Assembly (NCBI RefSeq): GCF_024220585.1
Contig: NZ_JAMXKF010000004.1
Coordinates: 620,001 to 684,000 of the forward strand
Reading direction: 5' to 3'
Length of the DNA stretch: 64,000 bases
Origin: Dyadobacter diqingensis
Lineage (GTDB): Bacteria > Bacteroidota > Bacteroidia > Cytophagales > Spirosomataceae
The notes under the pieces are model-generated. The model ran no database searches. It saw nothing but the letters and a program-made list of their open reading frames with translations, and had not been told where the DNA came from. A program made the translations under genes and the position numbers. Positions 17,310-26,772 of this stretch are shown in pieces. The first letter of the stretch is position 1. Each line of letters opens with the position of its first letter.

Positions 17310-18121
17310 TTTATCTTCTGGTAAATATTCAGTCGGGTATCAATTATCCTGAAATGCTCTTCATAACCGGAATAACGCAGTGTTTCACGTTTGCCGAGAC
17401 ATAAAAATCCAAACATAGCCAGACTTTCGTACAATAACTTAAAAACTTTCTGTCGTTGTTCCAGGTTAAAATAAATCATCACATTCCGGCAGCTAACCAT
17501 CTGAAATTCATTAAATACGCCGTCACCGGTCAGATCGTGCAGGGAAAATACAATGTTCTTCCGAAGATCGGGGACCATAACGGCCTGGCTGTAAGCGACA
17601 TGATAATAATCTGATAAAGAGTGTTTCCCCTCGGCTAACAAATAGTTTTCTGAAAAAGTACGCATGTGCCCCAGACTAAAAACACCCTCGCGGGCAGAGG
17701 ACAAAACGCGCTCGCTCAAATCGGTAGCATAAATCAGAGAACGGTTGTATAACCCCGTTTCTTTCAGCAAAATAGCCAGCGAAAATGCCTCCTCTCCGGA
17801 AGCGCAGCCGGCAACCCAGATCCTGATCGCAGGAAATGATTCAAGATAACTGAAGACCTCCGATCTCAAACTGATAAAGAAATCCGGATCACGGAACATT
17901 TCAGAATAATTGACCGTGAGTTCCTGAATGAAATCATAAACGGCCTTTCCGCCCTGTTCCAGATGCACAATGAGTTCGGAAAGATTCATGGCATGTTTGG
18001 TCAGATATCTTGAAGCACGGCGCAGCAACGAAGGCCGCGCATAACCCGAAAAGTCGAAGCCCGATATTTCACGAACCCTGACTATCAGCATTTCCAGTTC
18101 CTGATATTCCAGCGCGATCAT
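17306..18121 (-). CDS. CheR-type protein-glutamate methyltransferase
   Basis: About 271 aa. N-terminal helical domain (YARPSLLRRASRYLTKHAMNL), then the SAM-binding domain with IRIWVAGCASGEEAFSLAILL (~105) and the CheR hallmark CRNVMIYFN (~220). The start at 18121 is preferred over 18133 because its ATGA overlaps the stop of the preceding kinase; the CheB start overlaps its own stop in the same way. It lacks the TPR extension of some CheR homologues. Acts with the adjacent CheB as a methylation/demethylation pair in a kinase-centred pathway rather than flagellar chemotaxis. Confidence 0.88.
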   Translation of the reverse strand: MIALEYQELEMLIVRVREISGFDFSGYARPSLLRRASRYLTKHAMNLSELIVHLEQGGKAVYDFIQELTVNYSEMFRDPDFFISLRSEVFSYLESFPAIRIWVAGCASGEEAFSLAILLKETGLYNRSLIYATDLSERVLSSAREGVFSLGHMRTFSENYLLAEGKHSLSDYYHVAYSQAVMVPDLRKNIVFSLHDLTGDGVFNEFQMVSCRNVMIYFNLEQRQKVFKLLYESLAMFGFLCLGKRETLRYSGYEEHFRIIDTRLNIYQKIK

Positions 18122-21100
18122 GAATGTAACCAAACTTTTACTAGTGATAATAATTTATCTATGTCGACAGGTTTCGAGATATAATCGTTGGCTCCCGCGG
18201 CCAGACACAATTCCCGGTCGCCCTGCATGGCTTTCGCCGTTACAGCGATTATAGGCAGACTACTCCATTTTTGTTCTTTACGTATGCGTTTCGTAGCTTC
18301 AATACCGTCCATTTCAGGCATCATCACGTCCATCAAAACCAGATCAATATCGTTGCTTTCTCCAAGCTTTTGCAGTGCCTCACGACCGTTCATAGCAATA
18401 ACAATTGAAAACCCGGCCTCTTCCAGAACAGCGCTCAATGCGAAAATATTCCGCATATCATCGTCAGCCAGCAACACCTTTTTCCCAACAAAAACACGGT
18501 CGGCATGCACCACCGGATTACTGAACATTTGCGGTTTCTGAATCGATGGAGCTGGTTTTGGTTGTATCTTTTTAAGGAACAAATTAACTTCATCCAGCAG
18601 GCGCTCATTGGATTTACGCGTTTTCATAACGACAGGGTGCGAATACTTCATCACGCGTGTCAGGTCTTCCTGCGAAAGATCCTCAGCCGTATTCACAATA
18701 ACAGGCAAAGCTGCCCACCGGGGTTCCGCTTTAATCTTGTCCAGGAGATCAAGACCGTTTATATCCGCCAATCTGATATCCAGAATAATTCCGTCAACAA
18801 CTTCTCTTTCAAGCAGCGACAGCGCTTCTTCACCCGAATATGCGTAAAGCACAAACAGATTGTTTTCTTCAAGGAAATCGCCGAAATGTTTGCTTTGGAA
18901 CGCATCATCTTCAATCAGCAAAATACGTTTTCGCTCTGTTTTTGAGCCTTCCAGTTTCAGCAGGTCAAAAATAATCTCAGCAGATTTTTTGTCAACCGGT
19001 TTTTGCATAAAACCTATCGCGCCTTCCTCTATGACTTTCGCAATACTCTCTTCACCAGCAGAGACCGTGTGAACGGGAATCAGTCTTGTAGCCGGATCCG
19101 CTTTCAATTCCTTTAAAACATCATCGCCAGAAATATCAGGTAAATGCATATCCAGAATAATTGCAGTCGGTTTGAAACTTTGAACCAGACTCAACGCTTT
19201 AAAACCAGTGCCTGCCACAACCACTTCAAAACCGTTGTCACGCGCCTTGTTGGCCATATCTTCGGCAAAAATCGGATCATCCTCAATTAACAGCAACCGG
19301 TTTTCCCTTGTATTTTCAAGAGGCACAACTGGTTTTACAACGGGAATTTTTATCTCCTCAACTTTTACAACGGTTTCCTCAACAACCTCCTGCGTGTTAT
19401 TTAACGCATGCTGAAATGGAATGATCAGTGTAAACGACGATCCTTTTCCTTCCTCGCTTTTTAGCGTGATGGATCCCTGGAAAAGATTGGCCAGTTCGCG
19501 ACTGATCGATAAGCCCAAACCAGTTCCGCCATATTTCCGGCTCGTTGATCCATCGGCCTGCTGGAACGCTTCAAAAATCGTTTTCTGCTTGCTCATAGGA
19601 ATTCCAATTCCGGTATCCCGGACCTCGAAATGAAGTTTGCCATCCATTTGAGAAATGATCAGCGAAACTGTCCCCGGAGCGGACGTAAATTTGATCGCAT
19701 TGGAAAGCAGATTACGGAGAATCTGCAATATTCTGACATGGTCAAGGAACAAAGTATCCGGGCAGTTTTCTCCACGAACAAGTTCCAGATTGAGACCTTT
19801 ATTTTCAGCAACTTTCTGGAACGTATTTCTGATCTCAACAATAAGCAGTTCCGTATTTATGTGTTCAGAATGCAGCTCTATCTTTCCTGATTCTACTTTT
19901 GCCAGATCCAGAATATCATTGATCAGCGTAAGGAGGTCATTCCCCGAATTATTGATAACGGCAGCGTATTTTTGCTCTTCATCACTCATCCGCAACCCCT
20001 TGTTTTCTGATAATATCCTCGAAAGGATCAGGATACTATTCAGCGGTGTACGGAGCTCATGGCTCATATTCGCCAAAAATTCACTTTTGAAACGGCCTGT
20101 TCTTTCAAGTTCATCGGCTTTTCTTTGCACCTGATCACGGGCTTCTTCAATCGTGCTTTTTTGCTCTTCCAGCAGGAACGCTTTTTCTTCAAGTTCGGTA
20201 TTGATCTGTTTCAGCTCTTCCTGTTGTACACGAAGCTCCTCTTCTGACACCTGTAGTAACGAGGTTTGTCTCGTCAGCTCTTCATTGGTAACTCTTAATT
20301 CTTCCTGCTGACTTTCAAGTTCTTCTGCCTGAAGCTGCGTTTTGTCGAGGAGTTCCTTCATCAGCTGGCGCTCTCTTGCCGCCGAGAAAGATATCGCTAC
20401 GCCATCAGAAATTCTTTCCAGGAGCTGGATAACATTGTCATCCGGTGTCTGCGCATAACCCAATTCCAAGAGCGCGATTACCTTCCCTCCCTGTATCAGC
20501 GATTTTATCAAAACAGTATCAGGTGTAGTGCTGCCCAGTCCTGTTTTAATTTTAAGATATCCCGGTGCAACTTCAAGTTTTTTAAGACTTTGTTTTTCAT
20601 AAATAACCTGTCCCAAAACACCTGTATCCTTCGTAATGGATTGCAGGAGCTCGTTATTACGATCCACCGAATAAGTGGCCGTCAGATCCCAAACGTTACC
20701 CAGACGGTTTACCACATATAGCACGCCTGTAACAGCACCCGTAACTTCGGCAATTCTGTCAATGAATTTCTTGGCCAGTTCTTCCTCGGTGGGCTCTCCT
20801 CTGATCACCACACTTACCTCTACCGCAGCAGATAAAATCCAGTTTTTCCGCTGATCTTCAAGTGAAAGAATAGCCAGTTCCTGGTTTGCTTTCATCGTCT
20901 GCTTTTCCGAGTTTATCTGGGCGATATAAGTCTTCCTGATAAAATAGAAAAGGACAAAAATGACCAGCGTGAAGACGGCCGTTCCGCCCAGGATGATTTC
21001 TTTGGCACGGCCAGAGCTTATCACAGCTTCGTCTTCCCGAATTTTCAGCAGCGTATTTTCCGTATTTTCTATTCTGTCGAAGTAAAATTTCAGCTGCGAA

Positions 21101-21549
21101 GATAGTTTTTGAGCGCCCAGTACCATGTCTTTCAGAGAATCGGAACTGTAACCGCCTTCATTCAGCATTTCCAGCTGTCGGCCCATTAAATCGAGCCGGT
21201 CTTTTACAATCGGAGATAAAGTGTCCAGCCGGGCCGTTTGCAGCGGATTATCGATAACCAGTTTCTGCAAATAATTAAACTGATCCAATACTTTTTCACT
21301 CGCTTTGCGATGTGCGTTTTCGAAATTGTTATTTTTCAGCAAAGCAAAGCCACGCAAGTTTGTCTCGGCAGTCAAAAGCTGATTTCTGACTTCTGCCGAG
21401 GCCCTGATCACCTCGCGGGTGTGGTTCACCCAGCCAGCATTTTCCTGTTGAAGAATAATTGCGTTAAAAGAGGTGTATCCTACGATTATTACAAGAAGAA
21501 TGGAGACAATTATCCCTGTAAGAACCTGCTGTTGAAAAGAAAAACGCAT
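18118..21549 (-). CDS. Membrane hybrid histidine kinase: CHASE3-GAF-coiled coil-HisKA-HATPase-three receivers
   Basis: 1143 aa. Two membrane helices (~10-30 and ~186-205) flank a CHASE3 periplasmic sensor. Then a GAF domain (~235-395), a glutamine/glutamate-rich coiled coil (~400-490), HisKA with His497 (LANMSHELRTPLNS), HATPase (DTGIGIP ~645, YGGTGLGLSIS ~673), and three receivers with phospho-acceptors Asp800, Asp924 and Asp1074. The third receiver (VLMDVMMPEMDG) is closest to canonical; the second has an atypical VVMKTRK end. First gene of the operon with CheR, CheB and a second hybrid kinase. The receivers offer several phosphotransfer routes. Signal unknown. Confidence 0.9.
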   Translation of the reverse strand: MRFSFQQQVLTGIIVSILLVIIVGYTSFNAIILQQENAGWVNHTREVIRASAEVRNQLLTAETNLRGFALLKNNNFENAHRKASEKVLDQFNYLQKLVIDNPLQTARLDTLSPIVKDRLDLMGRQLEMLNEGGYSSDSLKDMVLGAQKLSSQLKFYFDRIENTENTLLKIREDEAVISSGRAKEIILGGTAVFTLVIFVLFYFIRKTYIAQINSEKQTMKANQELAILSLEDQRKNWILSAAVEVSVVIRGEPTEEELAKKFIDRIAEVTGAVTGVLYVVNRLGNVWDLTATYSVDRNNELLQSITKDTGVLGQVIYEKQSLKKLEVAPGYLKIKTGLGSTTPDTVLIKSLIQGGKVIALLELGYAQTPDDNVIQLLERISDGVAISFSAARERQLMKELLDKTQLQAEELESQQEELRVTNEELTRQTSLLQVSEEELRVQQEELKQINTELEEKAFLLEEQKSTIEEARDQVQRKADELERTGRFKSEFLANMSHELRTPLNSILILSRILSENKGLRMSDEEQKYAAVINNSGNDLLTLINDILDLAKVESGKIELHSEHINTELLIVEIRNTFQKVAENKGLNLELVRGENCPDTLFLDHVRILQILRNLLSNAIKFTSAPGTVSLIISQMDGKLHFEVRDTGIGIPMSKQKTIFEAFQQADGSTSRKYGGTGLGLSISRELANLFQGSITLKSEEGKGSSFTLIIPFQHALNNTQEVVEETVVKVEEIKIPVVKPVVPLENTRENRLLLIEDDPIFAEDMANKARDNGFEVVVAGTGFKALSLVQSFKPTAIILDMHLPDISGDDVLKELKADPATRLIPVHTVSAGEESIAKVIEEGAIGFMQKPVDKKSAEIIFDLLKLEGSKTERKRILLIEDDAFQSKHFGDFLEENNLFVLYAYSGEEALSLLEREVVDGIILDIRLADINGLDLLDKIKAEPRWAALPVIVNTAEDLSQEDLTRVMKYSHPVVMKTRKSNERLLDEVNLFLKKIQPKPAPSIQKPQMFSNPVVHADRVFVGKKVLLADDDMRNIFALSAVLEEAGFSIVIAMNGREALQKLGESNDIDLVLMDVMMPEMDGIEATKRIRKEQKWSSLPIIAVTAKAMQGDRELCLAAGANDYISKPVDIDKLLSLVKVWLHS

Positions 21550-21848
21550 AAAACGATAGTGGAACGAAGAGTAGTGAATTACGAAATCTCTATTTTGCCG
21601 TGAATATCACTAAAAATACCAAGCAGAACTAGATTTCATCCGGTTTTAACCACGTAAACACCCGAGTTTTTTCTACATTTTCTCGTCTGCTTCGGTGACA
21701 TGGAAATCTCCATGCAAAATATCGGGAATATTCAATTTATTAAAGCATTTCTCAGGCATTTCCGCTGTCGTAATAAATCTGCGAAAAGCTAACAACCTAA
21801 TGCGTTTTCTTCTATTTTTGGGAATCAACCTAATCACCAATCCGACAG
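21550..21848. other. Divergent promoter region
   Basis: A 299-bp gap between the kinase operon (minus) and the DUF3224 gene (plus). It contains a TATTTTTG -7-type element at 21813-21820 on the plus strand and a small ATGGAAATCTCCAT inverted repeat near 21700-21714. No RNA gene or ORF of note. Confidence 0.45.
21813..21820 (+). promoter_or_regulatory. Predicted -7 promoter element
   Basis: TATTTTTG fits the Bacteroidota TAnnTTTG element and lies 28 bp before the DUF3224 start codon. A matching -33 TTTG was not found, so this is a one-element prediction. Confidence 0.4.
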
Positions 21849-22250
21849 ATGAAGTTATCCGCCTCTGCTGTTTTCCATATCACGGATGGATATGAAGAAT
21901 CTTTCAGTAAAAATGAAAATGGTCAAAAACTCACGACATGCAAATTCTATATTTTTTATGAGGGTGAGCTGTCGGGAGAAAGTGTATTGATGGAACTAAA
22001 AAACTATCTGACCGATAAAAAAGCCTCTGTTTATGGTCTGGAAAGGTTTACCGGCGAAGTCGCAGGACGATCCGGTAGCTTCGTCCTGGAACATTCGGGG
22101 AATCTTGAAAATGGTGTGATCACCTCTACCAGAAAGGTTGTAGCCGGAACGGGTACAAACGAACTGGCGGGATTACGCGGAGAAGCGGTTTTCACTTCAG
22201 GTGAAAACCGGGAGTTTCACCTGAAGCTGGACTATTGGTTTATCGAATGA
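21849..22250 (+). CDS. DUF3224 domain-containing protein
   Basis: 133 aa, no signal peptide. The sequence is a compact all-beta protein with alternating hydrophobic strands (KFYIFYEGELSGESVLM, YGLERFTGEVAGRSGSFVLEH, FHLKLDYWFIE). This matches DUF3224, an allene-oxide-cyclase-like small barrel family of unknown function, often next to MarR/TetR regulators or stress genes. Its stop lies 4 bp from the end of the convergent GNAT gene, with no room for a separate terminator. Probably binds a small hydrophobic ligand; this is inference from the fold. Confidence 0.75.
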   Translation: MKLSASAVFHITDGYEESFSKNENGQKLTTCKFYIFYEGELSGESVLMELKNYLTDKKASVYGLERFTGEVAGRSGSFVLEHSGNLENGVITSTRKVVAGTGTNELAGLRGEAVFTSGENREFHLKLDYWFIE

Positions 22251-22254
22251 ACCT

Positions 22255-22740
22255 TTATACAATTTCTTTTACCATCCATAACTCGCAGGAGTGGTGGCCG
22301 CTATTGCCCAACGGCGCATCCAGCAAAGCAAAGCCGAGCTTTCCATAAGCCTTAACGGCTTTTTCGAGCTCTGCCATCGTTTCCAGATAAATTCTTTTAA
22401 AACCTTTCTTACGGGCTTCCTCGATGCATTTCAAAATCAGGGTTTTCCCCAATCCGTGGCCGCGTGCCTCGGGGAGCAAGTACATTTTTACAAGTTCTAA
22501 CGTGTCTGCCGGCAATCCCTCGGTTGGGAAAATTCCGGCTCCTCCAAGCACTTTCCCATCCCGCGTTGCCACAAAATACACGCTATTATCGACTTTAAAC
22601 AGTTCGCTTAAATGATCGGTGCTCGCGTCGTAATAAACCGTACCGGGTTTATCAGCTTTGAATTCCTTAAGCGTTTGTCTGATCACCAGTGCAAGTTCCG
22701 GATCGTCAGTTTTTTGAATTTCTCTTATTTCAATATCCAT
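22255..22740 (-). CDS. GNAT family N-acetyltransferase
   Basis: 161 aa. The GNAT acetyl-CoA binding motif is clear at ~93-101 (LLPEARGHGLGKTLI, R/QxxGxG/A), preceded by the strand TLELVKMYL and followed by GFKRIYLETM and AVKAYGKLGF, the usual C-terminal half. It starts 16 bp after the AddA-like helicase stop on the same strand, so it may be co-transcribed. The substrate (amino acid, peptide or antibiotic) cannot be told from the sequence. Confidence 0.9.
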   Translation of the reverse strand: MDIEIREIQKTDDPELALVIRQTLKEFKADKPGTVYYDASTDHLSELFKVDNSVYFVATRDGKVLGGAGIFPTEGLPADTLELVKMYLLPEARGHGLGKTLILKCIEEARKKGFKRIYLETMAELEKAVKAYGKLGFALLDAPLGNSGHHSCELWMVKEIV

Positions 22741-22756
22741 GATTACAATAAATTAT

Positions 22757-25700
22757 CTAGGCTTCATGCGGCGATATCCATTCAATGCCATCGTTTTCCA
22801 ATGTAACTAAAACCGCCCTGGCCTGTTTTCCTTCATTTGAATATATTTTGACAAGTCGTTTTAAATGATTGCGCGCCTGATCGCTCCCGACACCCGCAAT
22901 AAAAGTCATGAAAACATAACTGTCATCCGGCAAGTAAACGAGTCTGTCAACGTGCAGCATTTTACCGCCCGGAAGCAGCAGTTCTTTGTTGATCTGAACC
23001 TTCGCATTTGCATCGTACAAGCTGCTCAGCGAATCATTCCTGAACAATTCCGTAAGTTGTAAATACAAAGTTTTCGCCTCCTCCCGGGTCATAATCCCGT
23101 CGCGGACAAGCTGGCCTGCTGTTTGCGGCAAGTCGCTTACCAAATTCATCCGGATCAGCAGATGACGCATTTTTTGCAGGTGATCTTTTTTACGTTCAAA
23201 AGTTTCGATATCAAAAATTCGTTCCGCCATTCTCCTTAGCCGCAACGACTCGCTCCGGTCATTGCTGATCACATGATCAATAACAAAAGATTCTGAATCG
23301 TTTTTTGAATGGGCGTGAAAACACTGATCGTCACCCTGTGAAATAATGTATCGGCTTTCGACGTCGTCATAAGCCGGCACTGCCTCGGGGGCACTCAGAT
23401 AATCGTGCATCCAGGTACTCACCAAGGTCGATTGTTTCCAGTTTTTCTCACGTTTTGCCAAAACATACAATCGCTGCACGGGCCGGGTAAATGCCACGTA
23501 AAGCAAATTCAGGTTTTCAACCAGTGTTCTCGTTTTTTCATCACGGTACTGATCGGCCACCTGTGTATTTTCCAAATCCTTAACCACCGAAACAAGCGAA
23601 CTTCGCAACTTTTTATCGGGCAATTCCTCAACCTGATTGTCTGTGAGGCTCAGCTCATCATAAGAAATCTCATCCAGATCAATCCACAACCTGTCCAGTT
23701 TTGCATTGGGGGTAACTTTCCAGTTCGCATAGGGAACAATCACCACGGGATATTCAAGACCTTTGGACTTATGGATCGTTGTAATTCTAAGCGCATCCGT
23801 ATCCGCCGGAATGGTTATGGAAAGCTTATGTTTGGCAGTTTCCCAATGCTGAAGAAAATCACCCAGGTGATTGCTCCGCCTCGTCCCAAATTCCAAAACC
23901 ACGTCCAGAAACCGGAATAAATATTCGTTTTCTGTCTTATTTTCAAAAAGGCCAAAGGTTTGCATCAGCAGCTCGCTTAGCTCAAAAACGGTAAGCTGGC
24001 GCATCCGGAAAGCTGTCAGTTCAATTCCATATTTTGAGAAATACGAAAGAAAACTGTCCAGACCTTTTTGCGTACAAAGCAAACGAAGCGCTTCATGTTC
24101 TTCCGCCGTCGGGTTTTCCTTTCGTATCACCCGGTGAAACAAATAAGCGGCTTCATAACGTTTCAGGCGCTGATCCGTATGCAGCACTTCCATAAAAGAA
24201 ATCACAAAATGCACCGACCTTGAATAACCCAACGACAAAGCATCATCGGAAATTAACGGATATCCGATTTCCTTTAAAGCATTCGCCAGCGAGGTGGCTT
24301 CTTTCTTTTTTCTGCACAAAATAGCAATATCCCGCCATTGATAACCACTTGCACGTAATTCAGAAATCAGTTCCAGGCTTCTCGTTACAATCGCGTCGTT
24401 TTTTGTCTCGACCTCGGAAAAATCATCCCCGTATTCCTGCATATCCAGAAATTCAATCTGAACATGTCCGCCTTCGTTAACCCCAGGGGGAATTTCCTGT
24501 TTGAAGTTTTCATCATAAACCCCTTTGATCAGCGGGTATTCCTCTCCTACCGTTTCTGAAATAAATCCAAAAAACTGATTATTAAACGTTGTGATTTCCC
24601 GGAAACTCCGTCGGTTTGTCCGCAAGTGATCTATCTCCAAATGACTATCAACACTCCATAACCGCTCCTCGTTATAAATATTATCGCCCAGGATCGGTGC
24701 CAGCTGCATCACCTGATTTTGAGCAAGATGCAGGATAAGGTCCATATCCCCTCCGCGGAAACGATAGATGGATTGTTTGGCATCACCAACGATCAGGTTA
24801 AAATATCCGTCCGCCAATGCATTCTCGATCAACGGCAGCAAATTGGCAAACTGCAATTTTGAAGTATCCTGAAATTCATCAACCAAAATATGATTATATT
24901 TTTCTCCAAGTCTTTCAAAAATAAACGGGACAGGCTCTTTTGATACAATTTCAAGAATCCGTCTGTTAAAATCCGAAATATGGACCTGATTGTTTTGCCT
25001 TAAAAGTGCATCAAATTCCTTGCGTATTTCCCCAAGCAGGGACAGGTTATATAGATGCCGGTCTAGCTGGAGGTATAACGTTATTTTCTCCGACTCGCCA
25101 TTTCTGATATTTTCAATTTCATGATATAGTCGTTCCAGTTCAATACGGATCGACTCGATTTTATCTTTGATGGGTGCAGCCGTCTTTGCTCCATACCAGT
25201 TTTCCTCCCCAATGGTTTTTCCGCTGACATAAGAATTCGGAGCAGTCCATAAGTTTTTACTCTCGCTTCTGTCCTTGAAATAACCATATATTCCACGTCC
25301 TCCCTGATAGAAATCCTTGTCAACCAGATATTCGTTAACGATCAGTTCAAAACCACTTGTGGCCAGCCTTTTTATTGCCTCTTCCCTGCCCTTCACAAAA
25401 GCCCGCATCTGGTTGCGGATCGCAACCCAGTCGCCCATTTGCAGATCAGCTACGCGCTGCATTTGCAAATAACTCTGCTCACTTAACAACGTTCCGGCAG
25501 TCTCCCGGATCTGCGCCGGCAAAGCAGCCCAGCTTTTTCCCTCTTCTGCCTTCTCGCGGTAATATCGCTCCACAATATCCGACAAAACCTCCTCACCCTC
25601 CTGCCCGATCCTTGCCAGCAACCGATCCACGGCTTCGTCCAGCAAATCACCATCAAGCTGTGTTTCAAAGACAAAAGGAATACCTAATTCATCGGTAAAG

Positions 25701-26098
25701 CTGCTGATAAGCCGCTGCGTAAATTTGTCGATCGTCATCACAGAAAAATCCGAATAACGGTGCAGAATTTGCCTGAAAACCAGCTGAGCCCTTCCTGAAA
25801 TAAGCTCTTTGGCGCCGGCATAAAGTTCCGGGTCTTCCAAAGTCGACGGATACAACTCCGTGACCACATCGCGAAGCATCGGATGCTCCGGAGCCGCCGA
25901 AGACATGGCACCCGAAAATATCCTGAGCATCAATAAAATACGCTCTTTCATTTCGTTGGCAGCAGCATTAGTGAACGTTACAGCCAGAATTTGCCTGAAA
26001 TAGGTATCCGAATTGGAATGCAGGGCAAGTTTGAGATATTCCTTGGTAAGTGTGTAGGTCTTACCTGAACCAGCCGATGAGCTATATACTTTGAACAC
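22757..26098 (-). CDS. UvrD/AddA-like DNA helicase with degenerate C-terminal nuclease domain
   Basis: 1113 aa superfamily 1 helicase of the RecB/AddA type. Walker A is at the very N-terminus (SSSAGSGKTYTLT), then AVTFTNAAANEMKERI (motif Ia), ILVDEFQDTSKLQ (Walker B), VGDAKQSIYRFRGGD (motif III), TTIHKSKGLEYPVV (motif V) and LLYVAFTRPVQRLYVL (motif VI). The C-terminal ~150 residues look like a PD-(D/E)XK RecB nuclease domain: MLHVDRLVYLPDD is kept, but where the catalytic DYKTG should stand there is TFIAG, so both metal- and catalysis-bearing residues are lost. It is therefore likely a helicase without its own nuclease. No AddB/RexB-like partner is encoded beside it. Confidence 0.88.
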   Translation of the reverse strand: MFKVYSSSAGSGKTYTLTKEYLKLALHSNSDTYFRQILAVTFTNAAANEMKERILLMLRIFSGAMSSAAPEHPMLRDVVTELYPSTLEDPELYAGAKELISGRAQLVFRQILHRYSDFSVMTIDKFTQRLISSFTDELGIPFVFETQLDGDLLDEAVDRLLARIGQEGEEVLSDIVERYYREKAEEGKSWAALPAQIRETAGTLLSEQSYLQMQRVADLQMGDWVAIRNQMRAFVKGREEAIKRLATSGFELIVNEYLVDKDFYQGGRGIYGYFKDRSESKNLWTAPNSYVSGKTIGEENWYGAKTAAPIKDKIESIRIELERLYHEIENIRNGESEKITLYLQLDRHLYNLSLLGEIRKEFDALLRQNNQVHISDFNRRILEIVSKEPVPFIFERLGEKYNHILVDEFQDTSKLQFANLLPLIENALADGYFNLIVGDAKQSIYRFRGGDMDLILHLAQNQVMQLAPILGDNIYNEERLWSVDSHLEIDHLRTNRRSFREITTFNNQFFGFISETVGEEYPLIKGVYDENFKQEIPPGVNEGGHVQIEFLDMQEYGDDFSEVETKNDAIVTRSLELISELRASGYQWRDIAILCRKKKEATSLANALKEIGYPLISDDALSLGYSRSVHFVISFMEVLHTDQRLKRYEAAYLFHRVIRKENPTAEEHEALRLLCTQKGLDSFLSYFSKYGIELTAFRMRQLTVFELSELLMQTFGLFENKTENEYLFRFLDVVLEFGTRRSNHLGDFLQHWETAKHKLSITIPADTDALRITTIHKSKGLEYPVVIVPYANWKVTPNAKLDRLWIDLDEISYDELSLTDNQVEELPDKKLRSSLVSVVKDLENTQVADQYRDEKTRTLVENLNLLYVAFTRPVQRLYVLAKREKNWKQSTLVSTWMHDYLSAPEAVPAYDDVESRYIISQGDDQCFHAHSKNDSESFVIDHVISNDRSESLRLRRMAERIFDIETFERKKDHLQKMRHLLIRMNLVSDLPQTAGQLVRDGIMTREEAKTLYLQLTELFRNDSLSSLYDANAKVQINKELLLPGGKMLHVDRLVYLPDDSYVFMTFIAGVGSDQARNHLKRLVKIYSNEGKQARAVLVTLENDGIEWISPHEA

Positions 26099-26162
26099 GT
26101 TGGAATGTACTTATTTTGAGGAGTAAAAATAGCATTTATAAATGCTTAGAGCCAATATACAA

Positions 26163-26190
26163 AAAAAGCAGGCTTAATGCCTGCTTTTCC
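26163..26190 (-). terminator. Intrinsic terminator
   Basis: AAAAGCAGGC (26163-26172), loop TTAAT, GCCTGCTTTT (26178-26187). On the minus strand the stem is followed by a run of T, terminating the beta-barrel protein gene before the helicase gene. Confidence 0.75.
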
Positions 26191-26216
26191 TTCTATCATA
26201 TTTTAAAGACCAGACG

Positions 26217-26720
26217 TTACAAGTTAAATCTTATACCTCCTGATATGTTGGGGCTAAAAAAGAACGGAGCCGGAATGATTTCCACATAGGTACCACCTTC
26301 CAAAAACACAGAAATACGGTTGTTAGGGATGAAATATTCAACTCCACCGATCGCAGAACCGCCCAGGGAAACAGCGCCGTTGGTTTTTTCGGTGCGTTTG
26401 ACATAACTTCTGCTGTTAACCTGCCCGCCTAAGCCGTAATACACGTGAACAGATTCAGAGTTAAACAACGGTGTCTGCCACAGGTAGTGCACCTGTATCG
26501 ACAAGCCGACGTTGGGTCTTACCTTATCGTTTCTGTAACTTTCTTTAAGCATGCCATAGGTACCAACTGTTACATCGATGGCATTGATGTTATTGAAATA
26601 TTTACGGATATTCACTCCGGTTGGTTCTCCCAGTTTAAAGCCGACAGCCCAGTTGTCGTTTTGCGCCTGTGCAAATCCAAAGCAGAGTGTACAAATAAAG
26701 ATTAGTGCTAGTTTCTTCAT
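26217..26720 (-). CDS. Small outer-membrane beta-barrel-like protein
   Basis: 167 aa. Signal peptide MKKLALIFICTLCFGFAQAQ, then about eight amphipathic strands with aromatic ends (WAVGFKLGEPTGVNIRKYF, VGLSIQVHYLW, VHVYYGLGGQV, IGGVEYFI, ISVFLEGGTYVEI) and a C-terminal ISGGIRFNL ending in an aromatic-X pattern. This fits a small OmpA/OmpX-type barrel, as found in many Bacteroidota exported proteins. Own terminator downstream; located upstream of the helicase gene and downstream of hisC on the same strand. Function unknown. Confidence 0.75.
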   Translation of the reverse strand: MKKLALIFICTLCFGFAQAQNDNWAVGFKLGEPTGVNIRKYFNNINAIDVTVGTYGMLKESYRNDKVRPNVGLSIQVHYLWQTPLFNSESVHVYYGLGGQVNSRSYVKRTEKTNGAVSLGGSAIGGVEYFIPNNRISVFLEGGTYVEIIPAPFFFSPNISGGIRFNL

Positions 26721-26772
26721 AATTAAACAGTTGGTGCGGAAAATAATTTGTTATAGTGTGAATGAAAGTGTT

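Noticed and set aside
18505..18945. 146-codon plus-strand ORF
   Set aside because: Shadow of the receiver domains of the large hybrid kinase.
23405..23920. 171-codon plus-strand ORF
   Set aside because: Antisense to the AddA-like helicase; no family features and no ribosome site.
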